DNA of 15,812 bases from Chloroflexota bacterium (lineage in GTDB: Bacteria > Chloroflexota > Dehalococcoidia > SM23-28-2 > RBG-16-64-32): positions 2,389 to 18,200 of the forward strand of contig VBEI01000058.1 of assembly GCA_005882715.1 (NCBI GenBank), given 5' to 3'. Shown here piece by piece: positions 1-6,888 of the stretch; position 1 is the stretch's first letter; each line of letters begins with the position of its first letter. Both the position numbers and the translations under genes were made by a program. The notes under the pieces were generated by a model. It was not told the origin of the DNA and did no database searches. It saw only the letters and a program-made list of their open reading frames with translations.

Positions 1-411
1 CGCTCGTCACCACCCGCGGCGCTATCGCCGGTACATGATCCGCTTTCCCCTATAACGTTTGCGCCTTTGCTACGTCTTATCTGGCAGGGAGGAGGGACAT
101 TCAAATGTGCCGGAATTGCCGGGTTCAGCGGATGGTTGCCAGTGGTATCGCAAAGCTGGCCATCACCGCACTTCTCGAACCCCGTGAACAGACCGCCTTA
201 CGAGGCTACCAATCCCAAAACCTGGCTGACGATCACAGGTTAAGAAACGGGAAGGACTCTTAACCGGATGTTCACCCCCCGGGCGGTGGTAACGACTCGC
301 TGCTGGCGTCCTAAGAGTATGGATGGTTGTGAAGCCTCGGAACCGACAGCAGTTTCAAGCCCCACCGCTCCGCTAGTACCGCGAGTTTTGGGACGAGGAA
401 GGAATAACCAC
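1..411 (+). other. Non-coding leader upstream of the TadG-like gene, with possible structured RNA
   Basis: No convincing gene lies here; the reading frame open from 268 is an upstream extension of the TadG-like gene and lacks its own ribosome site. A TATAAC hexamer at 51-56 could be a -10 box, but no good -35 is visible. Several inverted repeats follow. GATGG 131-135 pairs with CCATC 160-164, and CCAG 139-142 with CTGG 156-159. AACCTG 219-224 pairs with CAGGTT 236-241. TTAAGA 240-245 pairs with TCTTAA 258-263. ACTCTTA 256-262 pairs with TAAGAGT 312-318. The last two pairings share bases and exclude each other, as in a regulated leader. I cannot assign the structure to a known riboswitch class. 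Confidence 0.35.
395..403 (+). promoter_or_regulatory. Ribosome binding site that fixes the TadG-like start
   Basis: A GAGGAAGGA tract ends 8 bases before the ATG at 412. It decides that start over the in-frame ATG at 268, which would add 48 residues of non-signal-like sequence ahead of the membrane anchor. Confidence 0.7.
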
Positions 412-1674
412 ATGCAAGTACCCAGAGATCGGGGGCGACGGGAGACGGGACAAGCCCTCATCATGTTCGTCATGGGCATCGTGGCCTTTGTAGGCTTCGT
501 CGCCTTGACAATCGATGTCGGCCTCATCTTCGAGGGCAGACGGGGGGAGCAAAACGCCGCCGACGCCGCAGCGCTGGCCGGCGCGTCCGCGCTCCCCGGC
601 AACGCGGGCACGGCCAAGCAACTGGCTCTCGACTGGGCGCAGAGAAACGGCTACGCCAGCAGTGAGGTAACCGCCACGACTCCCTACCAGGGCGACACTG
701 GCAAGATCGAGGTCGTCATCAACAAACCAGTAGAGGCGATCTTTGGCCGCGTCCTTGGACAAACGTCATACGCTGTTACGGCGCGAGCGGTGGCAACCAG
801 ATCGAGCAGCTCGGGAGCGAACGCCGCCTTTCTCGTGCTCAATCCAACGACATGCGGTTCCTTCAACAAAAGCGGTGGCGGCAATCTGATCATCAACAAC
901 AACGGCGGCATCATGGACGACTCGTCCTGCAACCCCTCATTGCAACGCAGCGGAGGCGGGTCAGTGACGGCAGCCGTAATTAACTACTACAAGCCCGGCG
1001 GCTATGTGGAGGGGGGGTCCGGGCAATTCACCCCCGTACCCACCGCAGTTGACAACCCGATCCCCGACCCGCTTGCGAGCCTGCCTCCGCCCGATTTTAA
1101 CATCCTGGGCATCTCCATCGACTCAGGAGGCACACCGCTCACGCCCAATCTCAAGTCCATTAGCGCGGGCAATACGACGTTGCACCCAGGTGTGTACTAC
1201 GGCGGAATCGAGGTCAAGAGTACGGCCAACGTTACATTCCTGCCCGGGACCTACGTGCTGGCCGGGGGTGGGCTGAAGCTGACCGGGAGCGGCACGATAG
1301 CTGGCACCGGGGTCATGTTCTACAACACGTACGACCCGCAGTATAACAAGAACGCCGGCGCCTGCAGCTCGATTAACCTTCGCGGTAGCGCCCACTTTAA
1401 CTTCACCGGTCCGACGAGCGGCACCTACAAAGACATCGTCTTCTGGCAGGACAAGGCTTGCACGGTTGACTTCTCGCTTGAAGGAGGACAGGGTGGCGTC
1501 GGTGGAGTGATCTACGTGCCCGGTGGCCGAGTGGACCTGACTGGTGGCGGCAATCTGGGCTCAATCCAGGTCATATCCGATAAAGTCGATATTTCGGGAA
1601 CCGGCGACACGAGCGTCAACTTTTACCCTTACGTATCGATTCCGCTGAACGGCGGGGCATCGCTTATCGAATAA
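412..1674 (+). CDS. TadG-like (Flp pilus assembly type) secreted protein with beta-solenoid-like C-terminus
   Basis: The product is 420 aa. Residues 12-60 match the TadE/TadG-like N-terminal pattern: a basic start, ETGQALI, a hydrophobic segment (about 16-40), then an acidic/alanine stretch with the typical NAADAAALAGA motif at 48-57. This anchors the protein in the inner membrane with the rest outside. From about 140 the sequence is rich in Gly, Ser, Asn and Thr with short beta-like repeats (SGGGN, GTYVLAGGG, VIYVPGGRVDLTGGG), suggesting a parallel beta fold as in pilus- or polymer-associated surface proteins. Three cysteines at about 148, 173 and in the CSS motif near 366 could form disulfides. 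No other tad gene (ATPase, prepilin peptidase, TadB/C) is in the window, so a role in pilus assembly is inferred only from the N-terminal family. It could equally be a stand-alone surface protein. Confidence 0.75.
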   Translation: MQVPRDRGRRETGQALIMFVMGIVAFVGFVALTIDVGLIFEGRRGEQNAADAAALAGASALPGNAGTAKQLALDWAQRNGYASSEVTATTPYQGDTGKIEVVINKPVEAIFGRVLGQTSYAVTARAVATRSSSSGANAAFLVLNPTTCGSFNKSGGGNLIINNNGGIMDDSSCNPSLQRSGGGSVTAAVINYYKPGGYVEGGSGQFTPVPTAVDNPIPDPLASLPPPDFNILGISIDSGGTPLTPNLKSISAGNTTLHPGVYYGGIEVKSTANVTFLPGTYVLAGGGLKLTGSGTIAGTGVMFYNTYDPQYNKNAGACSSINLRGSAHFNFTGPTSGTYKDIVFWQDKACTVDFSLEGGQGGVGGVIYVPGGRVDLTGGGNLGSIQVISDKVDISGTGDTSVNFYPYVSIPLNGGASLIE

Positions 1675-1845
1675 ACCCGACGCCCATCACCTCTCAACTC
1701 GCCTATTCCGGCCTCACCTCGTTAACGCGAAGGAACAGAGGAGGCGCGGAGCTTGGCGCCCTCGGTTGGTGCTGAGGATCCTTGCGCCGAGACCGATTGA
1801 TCTGGCGTTTCCGCAGCGATAGTACCAACAGAGAGGTGATGAAAA

Positions 1846-2382
1846 ATGATGGAAACGCTCTTTAGCGCAGCCGGTCTCAAAGTCGCGGCGGTGGCAACAG
1901 CGAGTGTACTTCTCGCGGGCGGGGCCGCAGGCGCCTCGGCTGCGGTCGGTGGGCCGGACGTGACTGCCCCGGTCCATTCCGTTGTCGCCGGCACTATACA
2001 TGGTCATGGCGGGCAGACGGCGCAAGCGGAGGACGGAGACGGGACTGGCGCAGGCACCGGCCATGAGCACTGCGCTCAAGCGACTCAGCACGCTCTCGAG
2101 CGTCTCAATCAGCTGAAGGCCGACGGGCGGCCTGTTGACAGCGCGATCCAGGCCATCGAGAACTGCGGCAAGGGAAACGGCGGCCAAAGTGAGGCTGAAA
2201 CCAGCGCCGGGACGCAGGAAAATAACAGCGCTCCTGGCGACTTTACCGATCAGGCCAATCCTAACGCCTCCGAGCGATCAGACAATGCCAGCCAGGGTAT
2301 CCACAACGCCAACGGACGGGCGACCACCGGGATGGCTCACGCCAACGACCATGCAAAAGAGGGCTCCGGCAACGCCCCGTAG
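1846..2382 (+). CDS. Small exported protein of unknown function, low-complexity C-terminus
   Basis: I do not recognise this 178-aa protein. Residues 11-33 form a hydrophobic, alanine-rich export signal ending near ASA, so it is probably secreted. The mature part begins with a His/Gly stretch (HGHGG about 52-56, HEH 73-75). It then has a short amphipathic helix region (about 77-106) bracketed by two cysteines, C76 and C107, which could form one disulfide. From about 110 on it is low complexity, rich in Asn, Ala, Gly, Ser and His, with repeated NA pairs. AGAGGTGAT at 1832-1840 is a good ribosome site for the ATG at 1846; a second ATG follows directly at 1849. It lies 171 bp behind the TadG-like gene on the same strand and may share its transcript. 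Confidence 0.65.
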   Translation: MMETLFSAAGLKVAAVATASVLLAGGAAGASAAVGGPDVTAPVHSVVAGTIHGHGGQTAQAEDGDGTGAGTGHEHCAQATQHALERLNQLKADGRPVDSAIQAIENCGKGNGGQSEAETSAGTQENNSAPGDFTDQANPNASERSDNASQGIHNANGRATTGMAHANDHAKEGSGNAP

Positions 2383-2425
2383 GTCAGCTAGAGGCGGCGA
2401 ACAACTCCGTTTGGAAACGCAGGAA

Positions 2426-2467
2426 GCCCAGCGTCTGTTAGGGATCGTTGACTAGCCAGCGCTGGGC
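2426..2467 (+). terminator. Candidate terminator-like hairpin after the exported-protein gene
   Basis: GCCCAGCG at 2426-2433 pairs perfectly with CGCTGGGC at 2460-2467. The second arm sits inside a 10-bp palindrome (CCAGCGCTGG, 2456-2465), so a local cruciform is an alternative. It begins 43 bases past the stop codon. No T-run follows, so factor-independent termination is not assured. Confidence 0.3.
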
Positions 2468-2471
2468 CTCT

Positions 2472-2488
2472 GCTTGCCTAGAGCAAGC
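2472..2488. terminator. Short perfect hairpin, possible bidirectional terminator element
   Basis: GCTTGC (2472-2477), loop CTAGA, GCAAGC (2483-2488). It lies five bases after the preceding dyad. There is no T-run on either side. Confidence 0.25.
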
Positions 2489-2735
2489 GTAGTCGCGGGA
2501 AATGGCTGGGCCAAAGCGTTCGTGAACGAGGACTTCGACCCGGTTCAAAAGAGTTGGCGGCGGAGGCATCAGCTTACGGAGAATATGGCCGGATTTCGTA
2601 TCTCCGCCCGAAGGCCGTAGATCTCCCACTCTCTGCCCCTCGCTAACGCAGTGCCACTCGACCCTTCGATTTCGCGCCGGCAACACGCTATTCTGGAACT
2701 GTGCCCCGTACGTTACCAACTAAGGCCGGCAGAAG

Positions 2736-2752
2736 TGCGCACCCGGTGCGCA
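2736..2752. promoter_or_regulatory. 17-bp near-palindrome, operator-like
   Basis: TGCGCACC and GGTGCGCA flank a single central C, giving 8-bp perfect arms. This is the shape of a dimeric regulator site. No clear promoter adjoins it, so its target is unknown. Confidence 0.3.
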
Positions 2753-2796
2753 GAGGTGCTGGCATCATCGATTCGATTGAGCGGTGCCCACACCGC

Positions 2797-2826
2797 GAAA
2801 ACGACCAAACAGAAAACGACCAAACA
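2797..2826. repeat. Perfect 15-bp tandem repeat, two copies
   Basis: GAAAACGACCAAACA occurs at 2797-2811 and again at 2812-2826 without mismatch. Its core CGACCAAA recurs at 2881-2888 and 2913-2920, outside the tandem pair. The run ends about 27 bp from the sucC stop codon. Confidence 0.6.
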
Positions 2827-2946
2827 AAATCTGAGGCGCCACGAACAAAATTGGGCCTTAAATGCGATTCTTCTGGAATGCGACCAAAAACCAGGCTCCA
2901 AAACACCCGGTTCGACCAAAGCCAGCCGAGACCGGCGATCAGGTAG

Positions 2947-4110
2947 CTAGCCTGCCGCCTCCACCGCCTTTCGCGCCGCCTCTCCCAGGTCCGACGCGCG
3001 GATTAGCGACGAGAGCCCCGCCTCGGCCAGCAGCCGCTCCCCCTCTTCGACGTTCGTCCCCACCAGCCGCGCCACGACCGGCACTGCGATCTCCATCTCG
3101 CGGTACGCCTGGATGATCCCCTCCGCGATAATGTCCACCCGCGCCATTCCGCCGAAGATGTTGATAAGGATCGCCCGCACGTTCGGGTCCTCCGTCAGGA
3201 TGCGGAAGCTGCTCACCACGCGCCCCGTGTCGTTGACCGTGCCGATATCGAGAAAGTTCGCCGGCTCTCCGCCCGCCAGTTTGATCGCGTCCATCGTCGC
3301 CATCGCCAGCCCGGCGCCGTTCACCACACACCCAATGTTTCCGGTCAGCCTCACGTAGTTGCCGATGCCCGATTCCTGGGCCCTCACCTCCAGCGGGTCC
3401 TCCTCGTCGATGTCCCGCATCTCCACCAGGTCCTTGTGGCGGTACAGCGCGTTGTCATCGAAGTTCAGCTTAGCGTCGGCCGCTAGCAACCGTCCGTCAC
3501 GAGTGACGACGAGCGGGTTCACTTCGGCCAAGGAGCAGTCGTTCTCCGCAAAGCAGCGGTACAGTCCCGCAATAAGCGATCCTGCCGGCCGCATCATCTC
3601 GCCGCCTAGCCCGATCTCCATGGCGAGCTGGCGCCCCTGGAACGGCTGAAAACCAATCGTTGGGTCCACGGATGTCTTGTGAATGCGCTCCGGGGTCTTC
3701 GCCGCTACTTCCTCGATCTCGACGCCGCCGTCCGACGACGCCATGACGAGCGGCAGCCCGATGGAGTTGTCGATCACGACCCCCAGGTAAAGCTCACGGT
3801 CGACTTGCAGCTGCTCCTCGACGAGTACACGCTTCACGAGTCGGCCCTCGGGCCCCGTCTGGTGTGTCACCAGCCGCATTCCTAGGATCTGGGATGCCAC
3901 GTCGCGCGCCTGCTCCGGCGAGTCCGCCAGCTTGATACCGCCGCCCTTGCCACGACCCCCCGCGTGGATCTGGGCCTTCACCGCTACGGAGACGCCGAGC
4001 TCCTCAGCGATCGCGGCCGCTTCCTCCGCTGACCCCGTTACCCGGCCCCGCGGGACGCGAACGCCATAACGCGCGAGTAATTCCTTCGCCTGGAATTCAT
4101 GTACCTTCAT
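2947..4110 (-). CDS. sucC: Succinate-CoA ligase (ADP-forming) subunit beta
   Basis: This 387-aa product is full length for SucC (E. coli 388). With SucD it interconverts succinyl-CoA, ADP and phosphate with succinate, CoA and ATP in the TCA cycle. The ATP-grasp part is intact: K45, the GRGKGGG loop at 52-58, and the metal-binding pair N198 and D212, which correspond to E. coli N199 and D213. E196 matches the phosphate-site glutamate. The C-terminal part keeps VNGAGLA (263-269) and NIFGGMARVD (317-326). One oddity is that the loop which is DVGGGAT in E. coli reads DIGTVND here (288-294). A second is that no sucD follows; the next 564 bases are non-coding. The ATG start has a weak AGG-type site. 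The lipoprotein gene upstream ends 19 bp before this start. Confidence 0.92.
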   Translation of the reverse strand: MKVHEFQAKELLARYGVRVPRGRVTGSAEEAAAIAEELGVSVAVKAQIHAGGRGKGGGIKLADSPEQARDVASQILGMRLVTHQTGPEGRLVKRVLVEEQLQVDRELYLGVVIDNSIGLPLVMASSDGGVEIEEVAAKTPERIHKTSVDPTIGFQPFQGRQLAMEIGLGGEMMRPAGSLIAGLYRCFAENDCSLAEVNPLVVTRDGRLLAADAKLNFDDNALYRHKDLVEMRDIDEEDPLEVRAQESGIGNYVRLTGNIGCVVNGAGLAMATMDAIKLAGGEPANFLDIGTVNDTGRVVSSFRILTEDPNVRAILINIFGGMARVDIIAEGIIQAYREMEIAVPVVARLVGTNVEEGERLLAEAGLSSLIRASDLGEAARKAVEAAG

Positions 4111-4129
4111 GAGGCTGCCTGTCGCGACT

Positions 4130-4513
4130 TCATGTCCCTACGGCATAAAACTTGAACTCTCCGGGCCCGGTTGAACAGACGATGTACTGGGGAGAGGAAC
4201 CCGAGAGTCCGACTGTACAGGAAACGTCTAAGCTGGTGGGGGGCGGTTCCAGGGCAAAGCGCCCACGTTCACCGCAGTCGGCGATGCCTTCATCTGATTC
4301 ATAAACGCAGGTCTCCTGGACAATGCCTCGGCCGGTCACGCTTTTCCGGTAGGCATCCTGGTCCGCCGGTGCAACGGCCCGCTCGGCGGCTTGTGTCTCA
4401 AACGGGCTCGCACTTGGTTGAGAGTTCGTCTGCCCCTTATTGTCATCGCTGCACGCAAGAGTGAGGACCGCCAGCAGGGACGAAACTGTCACAAGTATGA
4501 AGAAACGGGCCAT
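4130..4513 (-). CDS. Small lipoprotein with four-cysteine C-terminal domain (paralogue A)
   Basis: The product is a 127-aa lipoprotein. Residues 1-20 are a signal peptide ending in the lipobox LTLAC, so C21 should be lipidated. A Ser/Pro/Gln linker of about 40 residues follows, then a compact C-terminal domain with cysteines at 69, 80, 99 and 113. That domain is shared with the upstream gene (4598-5101): CVY, then DC, PPPT, C and C recur at the same spacing of 11, 19 and 14 residues. I know no family name for it. The start at 4513 is chosen because the signal peptide begins there; the frame extends upstream to 4597 but adds only non-signal sequence. No ribosome site precedes the ATG, and a -10-like box lies 9 bases upstream, so the mRNA may be leaderless. 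Two disulfides in an exposed domain are likely. Confidence 0.7.
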   Translation of the reverse strand: MARFFILVTVSSLLAVLTLACSDDNKGQTNSQPSASPFETQAAERAVAPADQDAYRKSVTGRGIVQETCVYESDEGIADCGERGRFALEPPPTSLDVSCTVGLSGSSPQYIVCSTGPGEFKFYAVGT

Positions 4514-4522
4514 GGCGCGCTT

Positions 4523-4552
4523 AGTGTAGGCGCACAAAATAGCGGCGGACAA
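4523..4552 (-). promoter_or_regulatory. Candidate promoter giving a leaderless lipoprotein mRNA
   Basis: On the minus strand, TTGTCC (4547-4552) and TACACT (4523-4528) are 18 bp apart, each matching 4 of 6 consensus bases. Only 9 bases separate the -10 from the ATG at 4513, so transcription would begin at or next to the start codon. Confidence 0.4.
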
Positions 4553-4597
4553 TACGTCGCCCGGTGCACGTGGATTGAGATGCGGGCTGTCGCGCAC

Positions 4598-5101
4598 TCA
4601 GCGGACGTCGTAGTAGACGGTGCTTTGAGGGCTGGCGACTTCACAGCGAGCGGCCGCCGGCTTTCCGTCGGCGATCATGAAGAAGCACTCGATTCCCTGT
4701 CCCGTCGGCGGAGGGTCGGGTGCGTAGAGCCCGCTACCCGCGCAGTCGATCACGCGGGTGCCTGGATTGTAGACGCACTGCATTTCGTCCTGCGGCGGGT
4801 TCTGGAACTGAGTGAAGAAGGCTGGCACGTCTTCGACCCTCGGCGCGCGCTTGCCAGTCGTCGCAATGGGCGGAGGTGTCTCCGCGGGCCCTGGTGTCGG
4901 CTCTTCGCCGGCCGGCGTTTCAGGGGGCGCAGAAGGCTTCTCGTCGACCCCCATGGACGGTGAAGGAGTGGCAGAGACCGGCGAGGCTGTTTGTGTCGGT
5001 GTTAGACTCGATCCCGCGCCTTGGTCATCGTCCCCGCAGGCCGCTGCAACGACCGCCCCGGCGACCACAAATAGGATGGTTAATCCCAGGCGAACAGGCA
5101 T
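4598..5101 (-). CDS. Lipoprotein with Pro/Thr-rich linker and four-cysteine C-terminal domain (paralogue B)
   Basis: The product is a 167-aa lipoprotein. The signal peptide (1-21) ends in AAAC, so C22 is the lipidation site, followed by GDDD. Residues 28-88 form a linker rich in Pro, Thr, Ser and Glu, probably extended through the envelope. The C-terminal domain has cysteines at 109, 120, 139 and 153, the same 11-19-14 spacing as in the neighbouring 127-aa lipoprotein, plus shared CVY, DC, PPPT and a closing aromatic-Val segment. This indicates tandem duplication. The frame stays open to 5407, but the signal peptide starts at the ATG at 5101. There is no ribosome site; a TAGACT box lies 10 bases upstream of the ATG. 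The gap to the second gene is 84 bp. Confidence 0.7.
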   Translation of the reverse strand: MPVRLGLTILFVVAGAVVAAACGDDDQGAGSSLTPTQTASPVSATPSPSMGVDEKPSAPPETPAGEEPTPGPAETPPPIATTGKRAPRVEDVPAFFTQFQNPPQDEMQCVYNPGTRVIDCAGSGLYAPDPPPTGQGIECFFMIADGKPAAARCEVASPQSTVYYDVR

Positions 5102-5418
5102 GATCGCAGACAGTCTAGCAGACACGAAACAAAAAGCCGGATTAGCCCGGTCGTCCGTCCGCCGAAAGGCCTCGCATGCGTCGCGGCTGATATCTTTGAA
5201 GTGCTTGCTTGGCAAGCTCGACGTCTTCGGGTCGCTTCGAGCGCCGACTTTAACTGGGCCTTCCGCCGCTCTCGGCGAACGTAAGCCACCCACGCTTGTG
5301 CCGCCTGCGGACCATTGGATTTGAGGAAGCCAGCGCCTCCACAGCAAGCCGCGCCGAGTGCGTATCTCCGAACTCCGCCTAGATTGTACGCCGGCAACCG
5401 GCCCCATTGCAGGGCGGG
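5102..5418 (-). other. Intergenic region upstream of the lipoprotein pair
   Basis: These 317 bases carry no gene I can support. Next to the lipoprotein start, TAGACT (minus strand, 5112-5117) is a possible -10 box without a clear -35. Frames reading through the region on both strands have no ribosome site and a composition unlike the neighbours. Confidence 0.5.
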
Positions 5419-5970
5419 CTAGACGAGCTGCTCCTCATCGCGGTAAAGCTCGAGGGGCGCACTCTCAGATAGGACTCGAATGGCGGCCGAAGCCTCGGCA
5501 TCGCCTTCGCATTTCACACTTACTCTTGGCCACGTCTGGGACGGTCCTTTGCTCGCCGTCTGCTCAAGCGTCGAGCCGCCCACAAAGCCCCCAATTGCAC
5601 CGACGCCGACGGCGCCGAACAGCATGATGCAGAGCAGGACAAGGGCACTTAGATCGGCGCCGACAAGCCCGCCAATCAGCCCGGCGAGCACCAAGGCGCC
5701 CACTCCGCCAATGAATGCTCCGAGAATGGCCCCAGTCGCGACGGAGCTGCTGACCTCCCGCCGCTCCTCGTAGCCATAGGGTGCGGGCCATTGTCCTGCC
5801 AGCCCTTCCTCGGCGGGAGTCAGGGTGATTCTGTCCGCCGGGATCGGAACCCGCCCTAGCGCGTCGGCCGCCATTCGTGCCGATTCGGGGCTCGGGAAGG
5901 CGGCCACGACGTTATATGTGGCAACGCCCGCCTCAGGCGGGCCCAACGTCGCTGCTCGTCGCATCGACAT
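5419..5970 (-). CDS. Glycine-zipper membrane protein, general-stress-protein-like
   Basis: The protein is 183 aa from the chosen start. Residues about 16-50 (TYNVVAAFPSPESARMAADALGR region) resemble the short alpha/beta N-terminal domain of general-stress 17M/YflT-like proteins, which is a fold-level resemblance only. Two glycine-rich hydrophobic helices follow at about 77-104 and 107-132, with GxxxG-type spacing (GAFIGGVGA, GLIGGLVGA, GAIGGFVGG). A short soluble tail (about 140-183) follows. The frame extends to a TTG at 6018, but GGAGG at 5976-5980 points to one of three clustered ATGs (5973, 5970, 5964). The ATG at 5970, five bases from GGAGG, fits best. It is monocistronic between two intergenic gaps. 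The role is unknown; membrane stress or permeability is only a guess. Confidence 0.65.
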   Translation of the reverse strand: MSMRRAATLGPPEAGVATYNVVAAFPSPESARMAADALGRVPIPADRITLTPAEEGLAGQWPAPYGYEERREVSSSVATGAILGAFIGGVGALVLAGLIGGLVGADLSALVLLCIMLFGAVGVGAIGGFVGGSTLEQTASKGPSQTWPRVSVKCEGDAEASAAIRVLSESAPLELYRDEEQLV

Positions 5971-6105
5971 CATATCCTCCGTTCCGTGCGCCCCATTTTG
6001 GGGGGCTGTCTGTTGCAAACGCGTAAACGTTCACCAAGTAACCTCACAGAGCCGTAGCACACCCAGTTAGACGCGCACACACTGCTGTGGTTACGAGTTG
6101 GACCG

Positions 6106-6122
6106 TCGGCTCATACAGCCGA
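6106..6122 (-). terminator. Hairpin downstream of the hydrolase operon, possible terminator
   Basis: TCGGCT (6106-6111) and AGCCGA (6117-6122) form a perfect 6-bp stem with a 5-base loop, 23 bases beyond the hydrolase stop codon on the minus strand. No T-run follows. Confidence 0.3.
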
Positions 6123-6144
6123 AGCGCGGGCGGGCGCGGTCTTG

Positions 6145-6888
6145 TTAGCTTCCGAGGAAGTCCAGAACGATCTGGTTGACCAACGGGGCTTTCTCGAACG
6201 GGGCGCCGTGAGTCGCGCCGGGTATGACGCAGAGCTGAGCATTCGGGATGGATTCGTACATTTCGACTGTGTGATCCATCGCAACCCAGTCGCGGTCGCC
6301 GACGATTATGAGGGTCGGCGCCTGTATTCGGCCGAGATGCTGCGGAGTAAGGGCCGGCTCTTCTCGCCACATGCGCATGATCTTTTCGAAGACAATGGGC
6401 AGGTGATCCGGGCCGTCCGGGCTGACCTCTTTGTACTTGTTGATAAGCGAGGGGTAGAAACTGTCCGGAGTGGCATGCTCCATGACTTGCACGGCGACTG
6501 GCGCCATGCCGTTGTAGTGGAAGTTGGCGCCCAGGCAGACCATCTTCCGCACGATGTCCGGCCGCTCGAGCGCCATGACGAGCGCGGTGTTGCCGCCGTC
6601 GCTGTAGCCAACTATGTCGGCCACTGGGAGACCGAGCGCTTGCATTAGGCCGATCGTGTCCTGCGCCATCGCCTCGTACGTGATCGGGCCCTCCACGTCA
6701 GGCGTCCGCCCATGGCCGCGCCGCTCTGGAACGATGACTTGGTATTTGGCAGCGAAGTCAGGCGTCTGCCGTGCGAAGGTCTCGACGGTACAGAAGCCGC
6801 CGTGCATCAGGAGCAGCGGTTCGCCCTCGCCGTGGACCTCGTAATAGGTCTTGAGCCCGTTGACGTCGATGTACTGCCCGTCACTCAC
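6145..6888 (-). CDS. Alpha/beta hydrolase
   Basis: This 247-aa enzyme has the whole alpha/beta-hydrolase layout. LLLMHGG (26-31) supplies the oxyanion-hole turn and the nucleophile elbow is GYSDGG with S96. The acid is D200 in GDRD and the base is H227 in GATHGAPF. GRGHG-like RRGHGRTPD (57-65) is the usual conserved loop. The length is that of a compact esterase, lactonase or C-C hydrolase; the short cap (about 125-185) does not reveal the substrate. It starts at a GTG that overlaps the stop of the PPOX gene by 4 bases (GTGA), so the two are translationally coupled. It is the last gene of the transporter-protein/PPOX/hydrolase operon. Haloperoxidase-like activity is an alternative label for similar proteins. 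Confidence 0.88.
   Translation of the reverse strand: MSDGQYIDVNGLKTYYEVHGEGEPLLLMHGGFCTVETFARQTPDFAAKYQVIVPERRGHGRTPDVEGPITYEAMAQDTIGLMQALGLPVADIVGYSDGGNTALVMALERPDIVRKMVCLGANFHYNGMAPVAVQVMEHATPDSFYPSLINKYKEVSPDGPDHLPIVFEKIMRMWREEPALTPQHLGRIQAPTLIIVGDRDWVAMDHTVEMYESIPNAQLCVIPGATHGAPFEKAPLVNQIVLDFLGS

Larger units (their letters stand above)
2383..2946. other. Intergenic region between convergent genes, rich in dyads and short repeats
   Basis: I find no convincing gene in these 564 bases. The open frames here lack ribosome sites and protein-like composition. The region separates the plus-strand exported protein from minus-strand sucC, so it should contain termination signals for both. It holds the hairpins at 2426-2467 and 2472-2488, a 17-bp near-palindrome at 2736-2752 and four CGACCAAA copies between 2802 and 2920. 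It is also where a sucD gene would be expected, and none is present. Confidence 0.6.

Noticed and set aside
131..215. Resemblance to a c-di-GMP-I (GEMM) riboswitch (CGCAAAGC at 149-156 and GGCTACC at 204-210)
   Set aside because: The 5' conserved GGCAAACC half and the tetraloop helix are missing, so I kept it only as an unassigned structured leader.
268..411. N-terminal extension of the TadG-like protein
   Set aside because: The ribosome site at 395-403 and the basic-hydrophobic anchor point to the start at 412.
2862..3116. Proline-rich 84-codon plus-strand frame
   Set aside because: Most of it is antisense to the end of sucC, and it has no ribosome site.
5102..5407. N-terminal extension of the larger lipoprotein
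   Set aside because: It would bury the signal peptide behind 102 residues without domain character.
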